From: a virus
Length of the DNA: 29,153 nt
Virus record (IMG/VR): IMGVR_UViG_3300005253_000044
Coordinates: 1-29,153 of that record
Strand: one strand, 5' to 3'
Positions 23,325-29,153 of this stretch are shown here, in pieces. Every line of letters starts with the position of its first letter. Within the stretch, counting starts at the first letter, position 1. The notes below the pieces were generated by a model. That model was not told where the DNA came from, made no database searches, and saw only the letters and a program-made list of their open reading frames with translations. A program made the translations under genes and the position numbers.

Positions 23325-23923
23325 AGTTTTGTTTGTTTATCTTTGAAAGCCATTTTAAATATTCTTAATGCAATTTCTGGTTCTACACAATTTCTTAATA
23401 TTTTTATCTTATCAATTCCATTATAATTTGAAAGATTAAAACCCTTAAATTTTTCTAATTCTTCTATTGTTTCTGTGTGCATTCTACTTTTTATTCTTAT
23501 ATTATTTATAATAAAACTACTCCAATAATAATGAAGTCCACATTCAAATGGTTTTATTAAAGGATTATAATATGAAATTACATTCTCAATAACCCATTCT
23601 CCCTTAAAATAATATTTCAAAAATAATATTTCTTCATAAAGTTTCATATTAGGGTATTTATTTTTTATTTCATCCCTTCCAGAGTTACTTAAAGCTAGTC
23701 TGCTATGTGTAGGACATGGGGGAGATCCCCATATAAAATCAAACTCCTTATAATGTTCTAAAAGATATTGGTGGGCATCTGCAATAATAACTTTATCATT
23801 TGGAAAGAAGTCTTGATATATTTTAGCTATCTTAGGATTTATTTCAATAGCTGTAATTTTATGTTTATCTCCCCAGAGTTTTCTATTCCCTCCGATTCCT
23901 GCATATAAATTTAAGATTTTCAT
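23321..23923 (-). CDS. DNA (cytosine-5)-methyltransferase, short form
   Basis: 200 residues. Motif I is LYAGIGGNRKLWG (6-18), motif IV GSPPCPTHSRL with catalytic C70 in the PPC triplet, motif VI ENV (113-115). It is much shorter than typical C5 enzymes (300-400), and a large target-recognition domain is absent. C-terminal PEIALRIFKMAF fits motif X. It may protect viral DNA or act on a short sequence. It overlaps its neighbours by ATGA. Confidence 0.85.
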   Translation of the reverse strand: MKILNLYAGIGGNRKLWGDKHKITAIEINPKIAKIYQDFFPNDKVIIADAHQYLLEHYKEFDFIWGSPPCPTHSRLALSNSGRDEIKNKYPNMKLYEEILFLKYYFKGEWVIENVISYYNPLIKPFECGLHYYWSSFIINNIRIKSRMHTETIEELEKFKGFNLSNYNGIDKIKILRNCVEPEIALRIFKMAFKDKQTKL

Positions 23924-24063
23924 TTTAATTTCCTTTGTTCAGAGTGTTCTCTTGCATGTTTTAATCTTTCTTGGCTGCTACATTCACAAGTGCAATTATT
24001 AGTATCACAATCCTTGTGTATATCATAACTACAAAATCTACATGGATTAATTCCTTTATCCAT
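23920..24063 (-). CDS. 47-residue Cys-rich zinc protein
   Basis: MDKGINPCRFCSYDIHKDCD then NNCTCECSSQERLKHAREHS: six to seven Cys and several His, enough for one or two zinc sites. ATGA overlap with the methyltransferase gene. I remember the CxCECSxQERLKH signature from DPANN genomes. Role unknown. Confidence 0.7.
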   Translation of the reverse strand: MDKGINPCRFCSYDIHKDCDTNNCTCECSSQERLKHAREHSEQRKLK

Positions 24064-24064
24064 T

Positions 24065-24121
24065 TTATAATTTTCTCTGTTCTAAAAAAAGTTTATATTG
24101 TTTTTGTTGTTGATATTTCAT
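24065..24121 (-). CDS. 18-residue peptide, first frame of the methyltransferase operon
   Basis: MKYQQQKQYKLFLEQRKL, with ribosome site AGGAGAACTCACAATG and the stop one base before the next ATG. The site quality argues it is translated; a leader peptide that couples translation to the next gene is as likely as a functional product. Confidence 0.45.
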   Translation of the reverse strand: MKYQQQKQYKLFLEQRKL

Positions 24122-24153
24122 TGTGAGTTCTCCTGTAGGATAGTCCATAAAGC

Positions 24154-24162
24154 TATTTTAAA
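24154..24162 (-). promoter_or_regulatory. TATA element of the methyltransferase operon
   Basis: TTTAAAATA on the minus strand, about 33-41 bases before the 18-residue frame, leaving a short leader with a ribosome site. Confidence 0.45.
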
Positions 24163-24163
24163 G

Positions 24164-24320
24164 CGTTTTGGGGGACTTTTTTAGTTTTTATAGGTATTTC
24201 CTTATCTTAAGTATAAACCCTAAAGTTTATCTATTAACATTATTAACATTATTATTGTATATTCACTCTATTCTTACATGAAGAAATAAGTAGAATATTG
24301 GTTAATATCATTAATATGGT
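24164..24320. other. AT-rich non-coding gap beside the helicase; possible replication origin
   Basis: No supported gene. Adjacent direct copies of TATTAACAT (24232-24240, 24241-24249) are followed by TATTAT, and TTAATAT repeats occur near 24302-24316. It lies directly downstream of the helicase gene. AT-rich short iterons next to a replication gene fit an origin, but nothing proves it. Confidence 0.35.
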
Positions 24321-25850
24321 TCACTTTTCCTTTAAACCAAAGATAAACCTCCCATTTTTATCATCTCTTGAAGCATTTTTTACCTGAAATCCTTCAGCAG
24401 TTAGCTGTTTTCCAACCATAATGGCACTCAATAGTCTATGTCCCCTTTCATCAAGGTAAGTATTAAATCCCTCAAAGAACTCTGTAAAAAAGACAGCCCC
24501 ATTAATATCTTTTTCATAATCTTCTTTTACGTATTGCATCATGGGATTTGATTTTTCTTCATACCTTTGTTTCCTTTCCTCAAATGTTCCATCATTAGTA
24601 AAAACACGATCTTTCCATAATCTTTTAGCAACCTCTAAACACCTTAAAGCTAGATTCTCATATTCTTTTGAAGGTATATTTCCTAAAACATTTGATTCAA
24701 CAGTAAATTTATTTGCAAATTCTATTATTTTCCATCTCCTATAAAATCCATCCGTTTTATCTGCTGTTGGTGGAATCGAATTTGTAGCCATTATTAACTT
24801 AGCATAATTTTTATAATCAAATCCATCCTTTCCTTTAAACTCACATCTTATTGTATCTTCCCCCGTTATTTTTTTTAGAAGATCTGTATTTGTAATCATA
24901 TTAAAATTAGTTTCTCCAATTAGACAAACCAATTTCTTTAGTAGTTTACTTCCTTCAAATCTTTGTTTTAACAAAAGATGTAATGAACTTGAAGTTATAT
25001 TGTAATCTCCTATAAATTTTTCTAGTATTGTTAGGAATGTACTTTTTCCGTTTGCTCCTGAACCAATCAAACAAAATTGCCTATGTATAAAATAAGAAGG
25101 AATAAGACAAAAAGCCAGAATTTCATAAAGTTCTTCCTTATGTTCCTCTCCAACCCAACTAATAAAAAGTTTATCTATTTCTGGAGTTTCCGGGTTAGAG
25201 CCAAGTTTCCATTTAATAGGATTTGAAATAAAATATTTTGATGATGCTGCATATTCTTTTCCATCATCAATATCTATTATTTTATCCTGGAATTGTACCC
25301 AACTTGATTTAGGTTTTAGTGGTTTCTTTTTTCTTGATTCTTGTCTTAGAGCTTCAAGCAATTCATTTTTTTCTTTACTGTTAATTGTGTTTGATTCTGC
25401 TACATCATTTATAGCATTAAAAATATCTGTTTCATCAATCTTTTCCCAGAAGAATTCTTCATCATTCCACATCCACCATAATTTATATTTATCATAAAAA
25501 ATAGGAGTAATTTCAAGAAAATCTTTTATTAATTCTCTTTTATCTAAAGTCTTTTTTATTTTATCTTTTATTTTCATACCTAAAAAAAATCTATTAATAA
25601 ATTCATTAAATTGTTCAATACTTTTGTGAATTGGTGAATCGTGTGCAGTATAACTTAAACTATAAGATTCTTTAATATCATATCTTCCACCACTTTCATA
25701 AAGTAATCCAACTTGCACACCATAATCTAAAATTTCTCTTGTTTGTTGACCGTCTATTGAAAACCCTTTTGAAAGTATTTCCGTAAGCCATTCAACAGAA
25801 ACAAAATCTTTATGTTTATTAATTAAATTAAGAATTTTAGTTCCTTTCAT
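24321..25850 (-). CDS. Superfamily 3 (D5/P4-like) replicative helicase
   Basis: 509 residues. Walker A GSGANGKST (263-271); acidic B motif in LVCLIGET (about 307-314); KITGED (327-332); motif C KLIMATNSIP (351-360); arginine finger near R371-R372. The N-terminal ~60 residues look like a winged helix, and residues 70-240 match the D5_N-type region. No primase active site is visible, so priming must come from the host or another protein. The gene overlaps the small barrel-like gene by ATGA. It is the only clear replication enzyme here. Confidence 0.9.
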   Translation of the reverse strand: MKGTKILNLINKHKDFVSVEWLTEILSKGFSIDGQQTREILDYGVQVGLLYESGGRYDIKESYSLSYTAHDSPIHKSIEQFNEFINRFFLGMKIKDKIKKTLDKRELIKDFLEITPIFYDKYKLWWMWNDEEFFWEKIDETDIFNAINDVAESNTINSKEKNELLEALRQESRKKKPLKPKSSWVQFQDKIIDIDDGKEYAASSKYFISNPIKWKLGSNPETPEIDKLFISWVGEEHKEELYEILAFCLIPSYFIHRQFCLIGSGANGKSTFLTILEKFIGDYNITSSSLHLLLKQRFEGSKLLKKLVCLIGETNFNMITNTDLLKKITGEDTIRCEFKGKDGFDYKNYAKLIMATNSIPPTADKTDGFYRRWKIIEFANKFTVESNVLGNIPSKEYENLALRCLEVAKRLWKDRVFTNDGTFEERKQRYEEKSNPMMQYVKEDYEKDINGAVFFTEFFEGFNTYLDERGHRLLSAIMVGKQLTAEGFQVKNASRDDKNGRFIFGLKEK

Positions 25851-26071
25851 CTTATTTCAGTATCCCCTTTTATTTCTACAATATGATTATAAGAATAGGC
25901 AACTTTCCCATCCCTAATTTCTTCTAATTCAAATCCATTATTACCAACAGAAATAACAATTCCTCTTTTAATTATAGCCCTATCACTAGAAGGATATTGA
26001 AAAATTATCTTAATAAATTCTTTAAGTAGAAATGCTTTTTCTATTCGCTTCTTAAATATATTCGCCTCCAT
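25847..26071 (-). CDS. 74-residue LSm/SH3-barrel-like protein
   Basis: Start set at the ATG at 26071: the longer frame begins with TTG, and a TATA element (GTTTATAAAG, 26094-26103) lies at the distance expected for leaderless transcription at 26071. The helical start is followed by strands (AIIKRGIVISVGNNGFELEE, then GKVAYSYNHIVEIKGD) spaced like an LSm/Hfq-type small barrel. That is a pattern judgement only. It is coupled to the helicase. Confidence 0.6.
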   Translation of the reverse strand: MEANIFKKRIEKAFLLKEFIKIIFQYPSSDRAIIKRGIVISVGNNGFELEEIRDGKVAYSYNHIVEIKGDTEIR

Positions 26072-26093
26072 TCCCTTTTTAAAATCCAATTAA

Positions 26094-26103
26094 CTTTATA
26101 AAC
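26094..26103 (-). promoter_or_regulatory. TATA element of the replication operon
   Basis: GTTTATAAAG on the minus strand, centred about 28 bases before the ATG at 26071. No ribosome site precedes that ATG, so a leaderless message is likely. Confidence 0.5.
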
Positions 26104-26110
26104 ATATCTT

Positions 26111-26566
26111 TTAATCTTCAGAGAAATCCAATGTAACAGTTATGTTTTGATTACATACTCTATTATTAACTGCAACAACTTTAAAATTAAAATCATTAAA
26201 TCCAGGACTCATAGAAAAGTTTGTTCCATTCAATATTTCACTTCCTTTGCTCAACTCAAATGAAATATCACCCATAGGATCACAACCAGGTGTTACGCCT
26301 GTTAAATTTCTTTCAAGTAAATAAATAAAGTTTGTTGCTCCATTCTGATTTAATATAGTAAGATCTTGTGTGGATGTTAAATTTTCACTTACATTAAAAA
26401 CTTGATCCGTTAAATCTAGCGTAATAGTTAAATTTCCTTTTGCTCCAATTATTTCATAATCTACTGTTTTATTATAATCAAAAATAAAGAATGCAAAAAC
26501 TCCTCCAGAAACAAGTAAGATACTAGCAAAAATAATAAAAAATTTATTAAAAAGAATATTCTTCAT
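26111..26566 (-). CDS. Membrane-anchored glycosylated beta-domain protein
   Basis: 151 residues: signal-anchor helix at about 9-29, then a beta-sandwich-like ectodomain with at least five sequons (GNLTITLDL, SENLTSTQD, NGTNFS) and two Cys (C95, C138 approximately). Probably a virion or cell-surface protein. It has its own TATA element, placed for leaderless transcription. Confidence 0.7.
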   Translation of the reverse strand: MKNILFNKFFIIFASILLVSGGVFAFFIFDYNKTVDYEIIGAKGNLTITLDLTDQVFNVSENLTSTQDLTILNQNGATNFIYLLERNLTGVTPGCDPMGDISFELSKGSEILNGTNFSMSPGFNDFNFKVVAVNNRVCNQNITVTLDFSED

Positions 26567-26581
26567 CTTTTTTTAAAATGT

Positions 26582-26604
26582 TTAAACTATATAAAGTTAT
26601 CTTC
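26582..26604 (-). promoter_or_regulatory. Promoter of the 26111-26566 gene
   Basis: AGAAGATAACTTTATATAG on the minus strand. The TATA core is about 25 bases from the ATG at 26566, so the transcript should be leaderless. The AGAAGA doubles as Arg codons of the 20-residue gene. Confidence 0.5.
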
Positions 26605-26659
26605 TTTTTTTTCTAGGTCTTCCTACTCTCTTTTTTTTCCTAGCTTTTTTTCTTGCCAT
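26597..26659 (-). CDS. 20-residue hyperbasic peptide with AT-hook-like core
   Basis: MARKKARKKKRVGRPRKKRR: 14 of 20 residues are Lys or Arg, with GRPRKK as in AT-hooks, which bind the minor groove of AT-rich DNA. Ribosome site GGAGGAAAAAATAATATG. It is the last of six tiny basic genes; a virion DNA-condensing peptide is the likely role. Confidence 0.6.
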   Translation of the reverse strand: MARKKARKKKRVGRPRKKRR

Positions 26660-26660
26660 A

Positions 26661-26816
26661 TTATTTTTTCCTCCTCTTCATTGTCGTTTCTTTAAACTTC
26701 GCAACTTCTACAATTTTATTATTACGAAATCCCAAACGAATATTATCTTTGAATCTAAACCTGGTTGGCTTAACTCCTTTCATCCTAAAAACAATTTTTT
26801 CTTTTTTTAATACCAT
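26661..26816 (-). CDS. 51-residue basic protein (MVLK group)
   Basis: MVLKKEKIVFRMKGVKPTRF, probably beta-rich, ending in KRRKK. Its last codons AGG AGG AAA AAA TAA also form the ribosome site of the next gene. Confidence 0.6.
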   Translation of the reverse strand: MVLKKEKIVFRMKGVKPTRFRFKDNIRLGFRNNKIVEVAKFKETTMKRRKK

Positions 26817-26828
26817 TTAAAATTGTTT

Positions 26829-26948
26829 TTATTTTGAAAATTCTTTTGTTTGTCTTTTAGCGAGTTTTTTTATAGATTCTCCTTTTTTTCTTTTCAAAAC
26901 TTTTCCAAAACCAGATTTACCTAAACCAGTCTTTTTTCTTTTTCCCAT
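26829..26948 (-). CDS. 39-residue hyperbasic peptide
   Basis: MGKRKKTGLGKSGFGKVLKR followed by a Lys-rich helix. Gly/Lys pattern suits nucleic-acid binding or membrane interaction. Its ribosome site lies in the end of the gene before it. Confidence 0.6.
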   Translation of the reverse strand: MGKRKKTGLGKSGFGKVLKRKKGESIKKLAKRQTKEFSK

Positions 26949-26949
26949 T

Positions 26950-27054
26950 TTATTTTTTCCTCCTTACAATTTTCTTAATAAATCCTGTGAACTTCAATTT
27001 CAGTTTGGATTTTACATTCCCAATAGTTTTTTTGGCTCTAAAGTCTATCGCCAT
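26950..27054 (-). CDS. 34-residue basic peptide
   Basis: MAIDFRAKKTIGNVKSKLKL then IKKIVRRKK, an amphipathic basic peptide. The start overlaps the preceding stop (TAATG). Final codons AGG AGG AAA AAA TAA serve the next gene as ribosome site. Confidence 0.6.
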   Translation of the reverse strand: MAIDFRAKKTIGNVKSKLKLKFTGFIKKIVRRKK

Positions 27055-27197
27055 TATACTCTCCTTACTGCTGCTGCAGTTTCTGATAATAATGCAACAC
27101 CTAATAAAGCAGTAATCCCACCAACTAAAAGACCTCTAACCGGTTTTCCTTTAGCTCTTTTTTTTAGTTTAATTAAAGAACTAGCTTTTAATACCAT
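27054..27197 (-). CDS. 47-residue basic protein with one hydrophobic helix (MVLK group)
   Basis: MVLKASSLIKLKKRAKGKPV, then a helix at about 22-38 (GLLVGGITALLGVALL), then RRV. The basic face plus membrane helix would suit linking DNA to the virion membrane. TAATG overlaps at both ends. Confidence 0.6.
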   Translation of the reverse strand: MVLKASSLIKLKKRAKGKPVRGLLVGGITALLGVALLSETAAAVRRV

Positions 27198-27280
27198 TAT
27201 CTTTTTCTCCTCTTACTTTTATTTTTTTTAAACATGGCCTTCTTTTGTTTATCTTTTAGTCTATATGCTTTTAATACCAT
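27197..27280 (-). CDS. 27-residue hyperbasic peptide (MVLK group)
   Basis: MVLKAYRLKDKQKKAMFKKN and a Lys/Arg tail. It shares the MVLK start with the 47- and 51-residue proteins, and its stop overlaps the next start (TAATG). Confidence 0.55.
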   Translation of the reverse strand: MVLKAYRLKDKQKKAMFKKNKSKRRKR

Positions 27281-27281
27281 C

Positions 27282-27701
27282 TTATCCAAAATATGATTGC
27301 CTTTGAAATGGTTTATGTATATTGTTTGTTTTTTTCATTTTTTCTTCTTCCAAAGCTTTTTTTAATTCATCTCTATTTTTGAGGTTTTCTTCTCTCTTTG
27401 CCATATTCCTATGTGTGTATTCACTTAACTTTCCTAAAAATCCTGAAGGATTTTTTTCTAATTTCTCTAGGTTTCTTACTCTATTCATTGCACGAAGTTT
27501 TTGTAACCCTGATTTTTCGGCGGCTTCTTTCTTTGCTTTTCCTGTAACAATCTTGAAGATGTTTTTTTTAAATTCTTCTTCAAACACCCTCTTCTTTTCG
27601 ACTTCAGCTTCAATTTTAAGTCGCCGAACTATTTCATCCTCTTCCTTTTTTATTCTAGCACGTTCAGCCCATTCTTCTTTGAGATTATCCCAAAAGCCCA
27701 T
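27282..27701 (-). CDS. 139-residue charged coiled-coil protein
   Basis: Highly charged helix (WAERARIKKEEDEIVRRLKI), a possible short fold in the middle (KNIFKIVTGKAKKEAA), and a Lys/Arg-rich second half. No membrane segment. Its start overlaps the stop of the glycosylated membrane protein. Probably an internal virion protein, by position. Confidence 0.7.
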   Translation of the reverse strand: MGFWDNLKEEWAERARIKKEEDEIVRRLKIEAEVEKKRVFEEEFKKNIFKIVTGKAKKEAAEKSGLQKLRAMNRVRNLEKLEKNPSGFLGKLSEYTHRNMAKREENLKNRDELKKALEEEKMKKTNNIHKPFQRQSYFG

Positions 27702-28201
27702 TACTTTTTACCAAACCCTTCTATAAAGTTTCTCATAGAACCTTCCTTCATTACTATAGTTACTACAAAAACTAATATTGCAAGAGTACCGAAGATAATA
27801 ACTAAACTTAATAGTAATCCTCCAGCTCCAGGTACAAATCCATCAGGAACGAAAAAGTAAGTTACATTTACGCTTGTTCCGTTGTTTGGAACTCCTGAAT
27901 CATTGACTTGTAAGAAAACCGTTTGAACTCCATTAATTAGTCCATCCGTTACAAATACTCCTTCATTTTGTAAACTTATCCCAGTTGAATTTCTAACTAC
28001 CGGTGTTGCTCCAGTTAATGATCTTCCAGTTAATGTAAGGGTTTCATTTATTGCGGGAGCTGTAACAGTTTCATTTGTATTATTAAAAGTATTTGTTGAG
28101 GTAAAAATTGTATCTGCTGCAGGAGTTAAAAGTGCAATAGCCAAAATTACTCCTATAAAAATCATAAAGAATACCTTTATATCCGAATTGAATTTACCCA
28201 T
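27701..28201 (-). CDS. Glycosylated virion membrane protein, two anchors
   Basis: 166 residues: helix about 9-27 (VFFMIFIGVILAIALLTPAA), a Thr/Asn-rich beta ectodomain with several sequons, helix about 126-150, and a basic tail. The layout recalls surface membrane proteins of archaeal viruses. It is the first gene behind the second palindromic promoter; ribosome site GAGGAG. Confidence 0.75.
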   Translation of the reverse strand: MGKFNSDIKVFFMIFIGVILAIALLTPAADTIFTSTNTFNNTNETVTAPAINETLTLTGRSLTGATPVVRNSTGISLQNEGVFVTDGLINGVQTVFLQVNDSGVPNNGTSVNVTYFFVPDGFVPGAGGLLLSLVIIFGTLAILVFVVTIVMKEGSMRNFIEGFGKK

Positions 28202-28219
28202 ATTTTAAACTCCTCTTTG

Positions 28220-28252
28220 TTTACTAGTAAATTATATTATTTAAATTCTTCT
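28220..28252 (-). promoter_or_regulatory. Promoter of virion block III, twin of 6808-6840
   Basis: AGAAGA, TATA element TTTAAATAATATAA and the 12-bp palindrome TTTACTAGTAAA (28220-28231). It differs from 6808-6840 at only two of 33 positions, although the flanking sequence is unrelated. Confidence 0.75.
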
Positions 28253-28272
28253 CTTTATTTTTATTTTTTTAA

Positions 28273-28545
28273 TTATCTATTTCCAATTAATTTTTGGAAA
28301 ACTGCTGCTAACATGAATCCAAGTAATACAGTTATGAAAGCATATAAAGTTGAAAATCCTGTCAAGGTTAATCCAAAAATTAAAAGTATTGGAATCCCAA
28401 CCACAATTGAAGTTCTAAACCCAACTTTAATTTTTGATGAAAATACGAAGAAAAGTATTGATGCAAGTATGATTGAAAGAAACGCACTACCAACTAGTTC
28501 ATTCACAAAAATACATCTTATATCTAGCAAATCACATCCAGGCAT
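28273..28545 (-). CDS. 90-residue three-helix membrane protein
   Basis: Short Cys-containing start (MPGCDLLDIRCIFV), helices at about 18-36, 43-61 and 65-84. It ends just before the next promoter. With the gene before it, it may form a membrane complex with the spike; inference from order. Confidence 0.7.
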   Translation of the reverse strand: MPGCDLLDIRCIFVNELVGSAFLSIILASILFFVFSSKIKVGFRTSIVVGIPILLIFGLTLTGFSTLYAFITVLLGFMLAAVFQKLIGNR

Positions 28546-28600
28546 TTTGTTTTTTCCTCGTTGTAATATTTTTAATATTTTTCATTTTATTTTTTATTGA

Positions 28601-28999
28601 TCAATCTTTTCCACGAAGCCACTCCAAAACTGTAAATAGGAAGAGTATCATTATTGGAGCCATAATTATTGTTGCAAATACTACATTTAATGATGCTAGA
28701 TGCACAAATATTGTTGCAAAATCTCCCACCATAGTAGCCATTCCCAATGCAATTGGAATGAAGAAGAAAAACTCTACATTTCTTGTAACGATTCCAACAA
28801 CAACGGAAGTTGTTAAAGTTAAAAGAGTAAGTCCTCCTGTTATAATTAATGTCCAAATTTGACTGGATTGAATATTTCCAGGATCTAAAAGTGCTTGAGT
28901 TATTGCAGAGGTTGGACTATTTGTTACAATTTGTCCAGTGATTATAAATAATAAATCTATAAAAAGTAATATTGAAACCATTCTTATTAATTTTCCCAT
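28601..28999 (-). CDS. 132-residue four-helix membrane protein
   Basis: Helices at about 6-25, 48-72, 75-92 and 100-124 with a basic end (LEWLRGKD). The ATG lies one base after the spike stop (TAAAATG). Small multi-helix proteins right behind a viral spike are often its assembly partners; no family recognised. Confidence 0.7.
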   Translation of the reverse strand: MGKLIRMVSILLFIDLLFIITGQIVTNSPTSAITQALLDPGNIQSSQIWTLIITGGLTLLTLTTSVVVGIVTRNVEFFFFIPIALGMATMVGDFATIFVHLASLNVVFATIIMAPIMILFLFTVLEWLRGKD

Positions 29000-29000
29000 T

Positions 29001-29153
29001 TTATATTTCTCTAAGTATCCTCCTAAGTATGAAGTATGTAGCTCCGGCAGTAGTTAATATTGCTATTCCATATTGGTTGCTAAATTGTGTTAGTGCATTT
29101 ATATTTGCTGTACTTGAACCAACAACAATACCTGTATCCAACCATCTAACAAT
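29001..29153 (-). CDS. C-terminal end of the LamG spike (other side of the junction)
   Basis: Same frame as the gene at 1-3004. It encodes the last membrane segment and the basic tail YFILRRILREI, then TAA at 29003-29001. Only 29001-29032 is unique; the rest repeats positions 1-121. The stop is one base before the ATG of the next gene. Confidence 0.9.
   Translation of the reverse strand: MVRWLDTGIVVGSSTANINALTQFSNQYGIAILTTAGATYFILRRILREI
29033..29153. repeat. Right copy of terminal direct repeat
   Basis: Exact second copy of positions 1-121. In a circular map it should be removed. The length looks like a k-mer overlap from short-read assembly, which is an inference. Confidence 0.95.

Noticed and set aside
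28532-28585. 17-residue frame between 28601 and 28545
   Set aside because: No ribosome site of its own and it overlaps the next gene; at most a leader that carries the next ribosome site.

Overview
The first 121 bases of the window (1-121) recur exactly at its end (29033-29153), and one long minus-strand reading frame continues through that junction. The simplest reading is a complete circular (or terminally redundant) element of 29,032 bp. It is AT-rich and almost entirely coding. Genes are packed with ATGA or TAATG overlaps, and all lie on the minus strand except two (11210-12417, plus). Archaeal signals are clear: TATA boxes with AGAAGA-type upstream elements, GGAGG ribosome sites, a class III-like signal peptide (MNKRGQ) and many N-glycosylation sequons in secreted proteins. 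A 72-residue protein with two hydrophobic helices and the motif VTGSSSTILGLVTLF resembles the major capsid protein of spindle-shaped archaeal viruses. I read the window as the genome of a spindle-shaped-virus-like archaeal virus. Several small proteins resemble ones I remember from DPANN archaea (Woesearchaeota/Pacearchaeota), so such a host is likely, but this rests on memory and was not searched.

Layout, minus strand unless stated. (1) Virion block I, 11104 to 6839: capsid-like protein, a phage-like beta-rich structural protein, a Cys-containing ectodomain protein and several small membrane proteins. It starts at a divergent promoter shared with a plus-strand P-loop ATPase (11210-12019), which is followed by a small helical protein. 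(2) Virion block II, 6790 through the junction to 28273: small basic protein, 859-residue coiled-coil/basic protein, nucleotidyltransferase-like protein, basic protein, two-helix membrane protein, 1011-residue LamG spike, and two multi-helix membrane proteins. (3) Virion block III, 28201 to 26597: glycosylated membrane protein, coiled-coil protein, then six tiny very basic proteins (20-51 residues), followed by a separately promoted anchored ectodomain protein (26111-26566). Blocks II and III start at near-identical promoters containing a TTTACTAGTAAA palindrome.

(4) Replication and DNA-modification block, 26071 to 20761: a small beta-barrel-like protein, a superfamily 3 helicase, a short AT-rich gap that could be an origin, a C5-cytosine methyltransferase, a second methyltransferase, an HNH nuclease, a ParB-like protein and a RAMP/Cas7-like protein. 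(5) Accessory operon, 20542 to 12400: about 33 tightly overlapping small genes, many for one- or two-helix membrane proteins and zinc-ribbon proteins, with a serine recombinase near the middle.

The most unusual part is block 4. Two arrays (20555-20761 and 21352-21622) on either side of the RAMP-like gene are built from units of 8-12 pentanucleotides, each starting with C (73 of 74 by hand count), separated by AT-rich spacers related to CAGTGAATATGATT. Nearby, 22601-22830 is a GC-richer non-coding stretch that folds into an H-type pseudoknot followed by a three-way junction. Its wobble pairs are G-U only if the plus strand is transcribed, opposite to its neighbours. I know of no described system matching the pentamer-phased arrays plus RAMP-like and ParB-like genes.
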